Below, piece after piece: positions 63,806-64,000 of a DNA stretch of 64,000 nt; the first letter of the stretch is position 1, and every line of letters starts with the position of its first letter. The translations under genes and the position numbers were made by a program. The notes beneath the pieces were generated by a model. It did not search any database, was not told the origin of the DNA, and saw only the letters and a program-made list of their open reading frames with translations. This stretch comes from Myxococcales bacterium (lineage in GTDB: Bacteria; Myxococcota; B64-G9): contig JAAZNF010000087.1 in assembly GCA_012798435.1 (NCBI GenBank), positions 1 to 64,000 on the forward strand, written 5' to 3'.

Positions 63806-64000
63806 ATCGTCGCGGCCTCCAGCTGCGAGAGCTACTCTGTGATCTCCAGCCACTCGGCGTCGAGGGGGACGATGGGGTGTCGATCCGAAATCTTGCGACA
63901 GACTCGCGGCGGGTGCAGCCGGGCGATCTGTTCGTGGCCCTGGTGGGAGAGCACGTGGACGGCCACCGCTTCCTGGAACAAGCCGCTGGGCGGGGAGCGG
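63802..64000 (+). CDS. murE: UDP-N-acetylmuramyl-tripeptide synthetase (partial, cut by window end)
   Basis: Only the first 66 codons are inside the window: [19 protein letters not shown], then [20 protein letters not shown] and [13 protein letters not shown]-x-V-x-PGDLF-x-A is the Mur ligase N-terminal motif, and position behind ftsI makes murE the best choice over murF. It adds the third residue to UDP-MurNAc-L-Ala-D-Glu. Confidence 0.8.
   Translation, partial: MNRRGLQLRELLCDLQPLGVEGDDGVSIRNLATDSRRVQPGDLFVALVGEHVDGHRFLEQAAGRGA

Overview
The window is high-GC chromosomal DNA from a bacterium that looks like a member of the Myxococcota (old Deltaproteobacteria). The evidence is a MYXO-CTERM-like sorting tail on a giant secreted C25 peptidase (25373-30112, minus), many lipoproteins with Asp/Gly-rich linkers, lamin-tail domains and MopE-type metal-binding repeats, and a mix of beta-oxidation and cell-division housekeeping genes. 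There is one tRNA (Ala-GGC), no rRNA and no CRISPR array. About 44 protein genes are supported, and most are packed into short operons with overlapping starts and stops.

Layout. 1-3220: an AT-richer polymorphic-toxin island with two displaced Rhs C-terminal tips, each followed by a candidate immunity gene, and a truncated REP-associated tyrosine transposase (RAYT); a REP-like direct repeat lies at both ends. 3662-7346: a two-gene fatty-acid beta-oxidation operon (fused hydroxyacyl-CoA dehydrogenase/enoyl-CoA hydratase, then thiolase). 7507-11790: a zinc-ribbon/FHA protein and a membrane protein fused to a spermidine-synthase-like domain. 11913-18553: a tight series of exported proteins (lamin-tail, nuclease, triple lamin-tail, nuclease, helix-hairpin-helix outer-membrane barrel). 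18563-25365: lipase, short-chain dehydrogenase, pectate-lyase-like and GH9 cellulase lipoproteins, ketopantoate reductase. 25373-34300: C25 peptidase, hypothetical proteins, PilZ, a secretin-N-like protein, acyl-CoA carboxylase beta subunit. 34506-36491: a divergent RlmN-like radical SAM enzyme with a flavoprotein. 36940-41526: a lone MlaE-like permease bracketed by repeats, then dnaE. 41743-51945: a MopE-repeat/beta-propeller lipoprotein, a SpoU-type RNA methyltransferase, a GspF-like protein, a Sua5/YrdC protein, tRNA-Ala, and a large amidohydrolase/lamin-tail lipoprotein. 52065-59451: lepA, hemW and a proS-cinA-MFS operon. 59980 to the end: the start of the division and cell-wall cluster (mraZ, rsmH, ftsL, ftsI, partial murE), with MraZ-box-like repeats upstream.

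Three dispersed repeat families explain most non-coding sequence. Family A is an 86-87-nt structured element, present four times, with compensatory base changes in its stem and usually a second hairpin upstream. Family B is a GC-rich imperfect palindrome of about 40 bp, present four times; two copies lie inside N-terminal coding sequence and two copies flank a small nuclease gene in inverted orientation. The third consists of REP-like palindromes that probably belong with the RAYT remnant.

The most interesting biology is the exported nuclease/lamin-tail/HhH-barrel locus, which could be an extracellular-DNA processing or uptake system; the RlmN-like enzyme that lacks one catalytic cysteine and is paired with a reductase-like flavoprotein; and repeat family A. 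All functions are read from sequence motifs only; no database search was possible.
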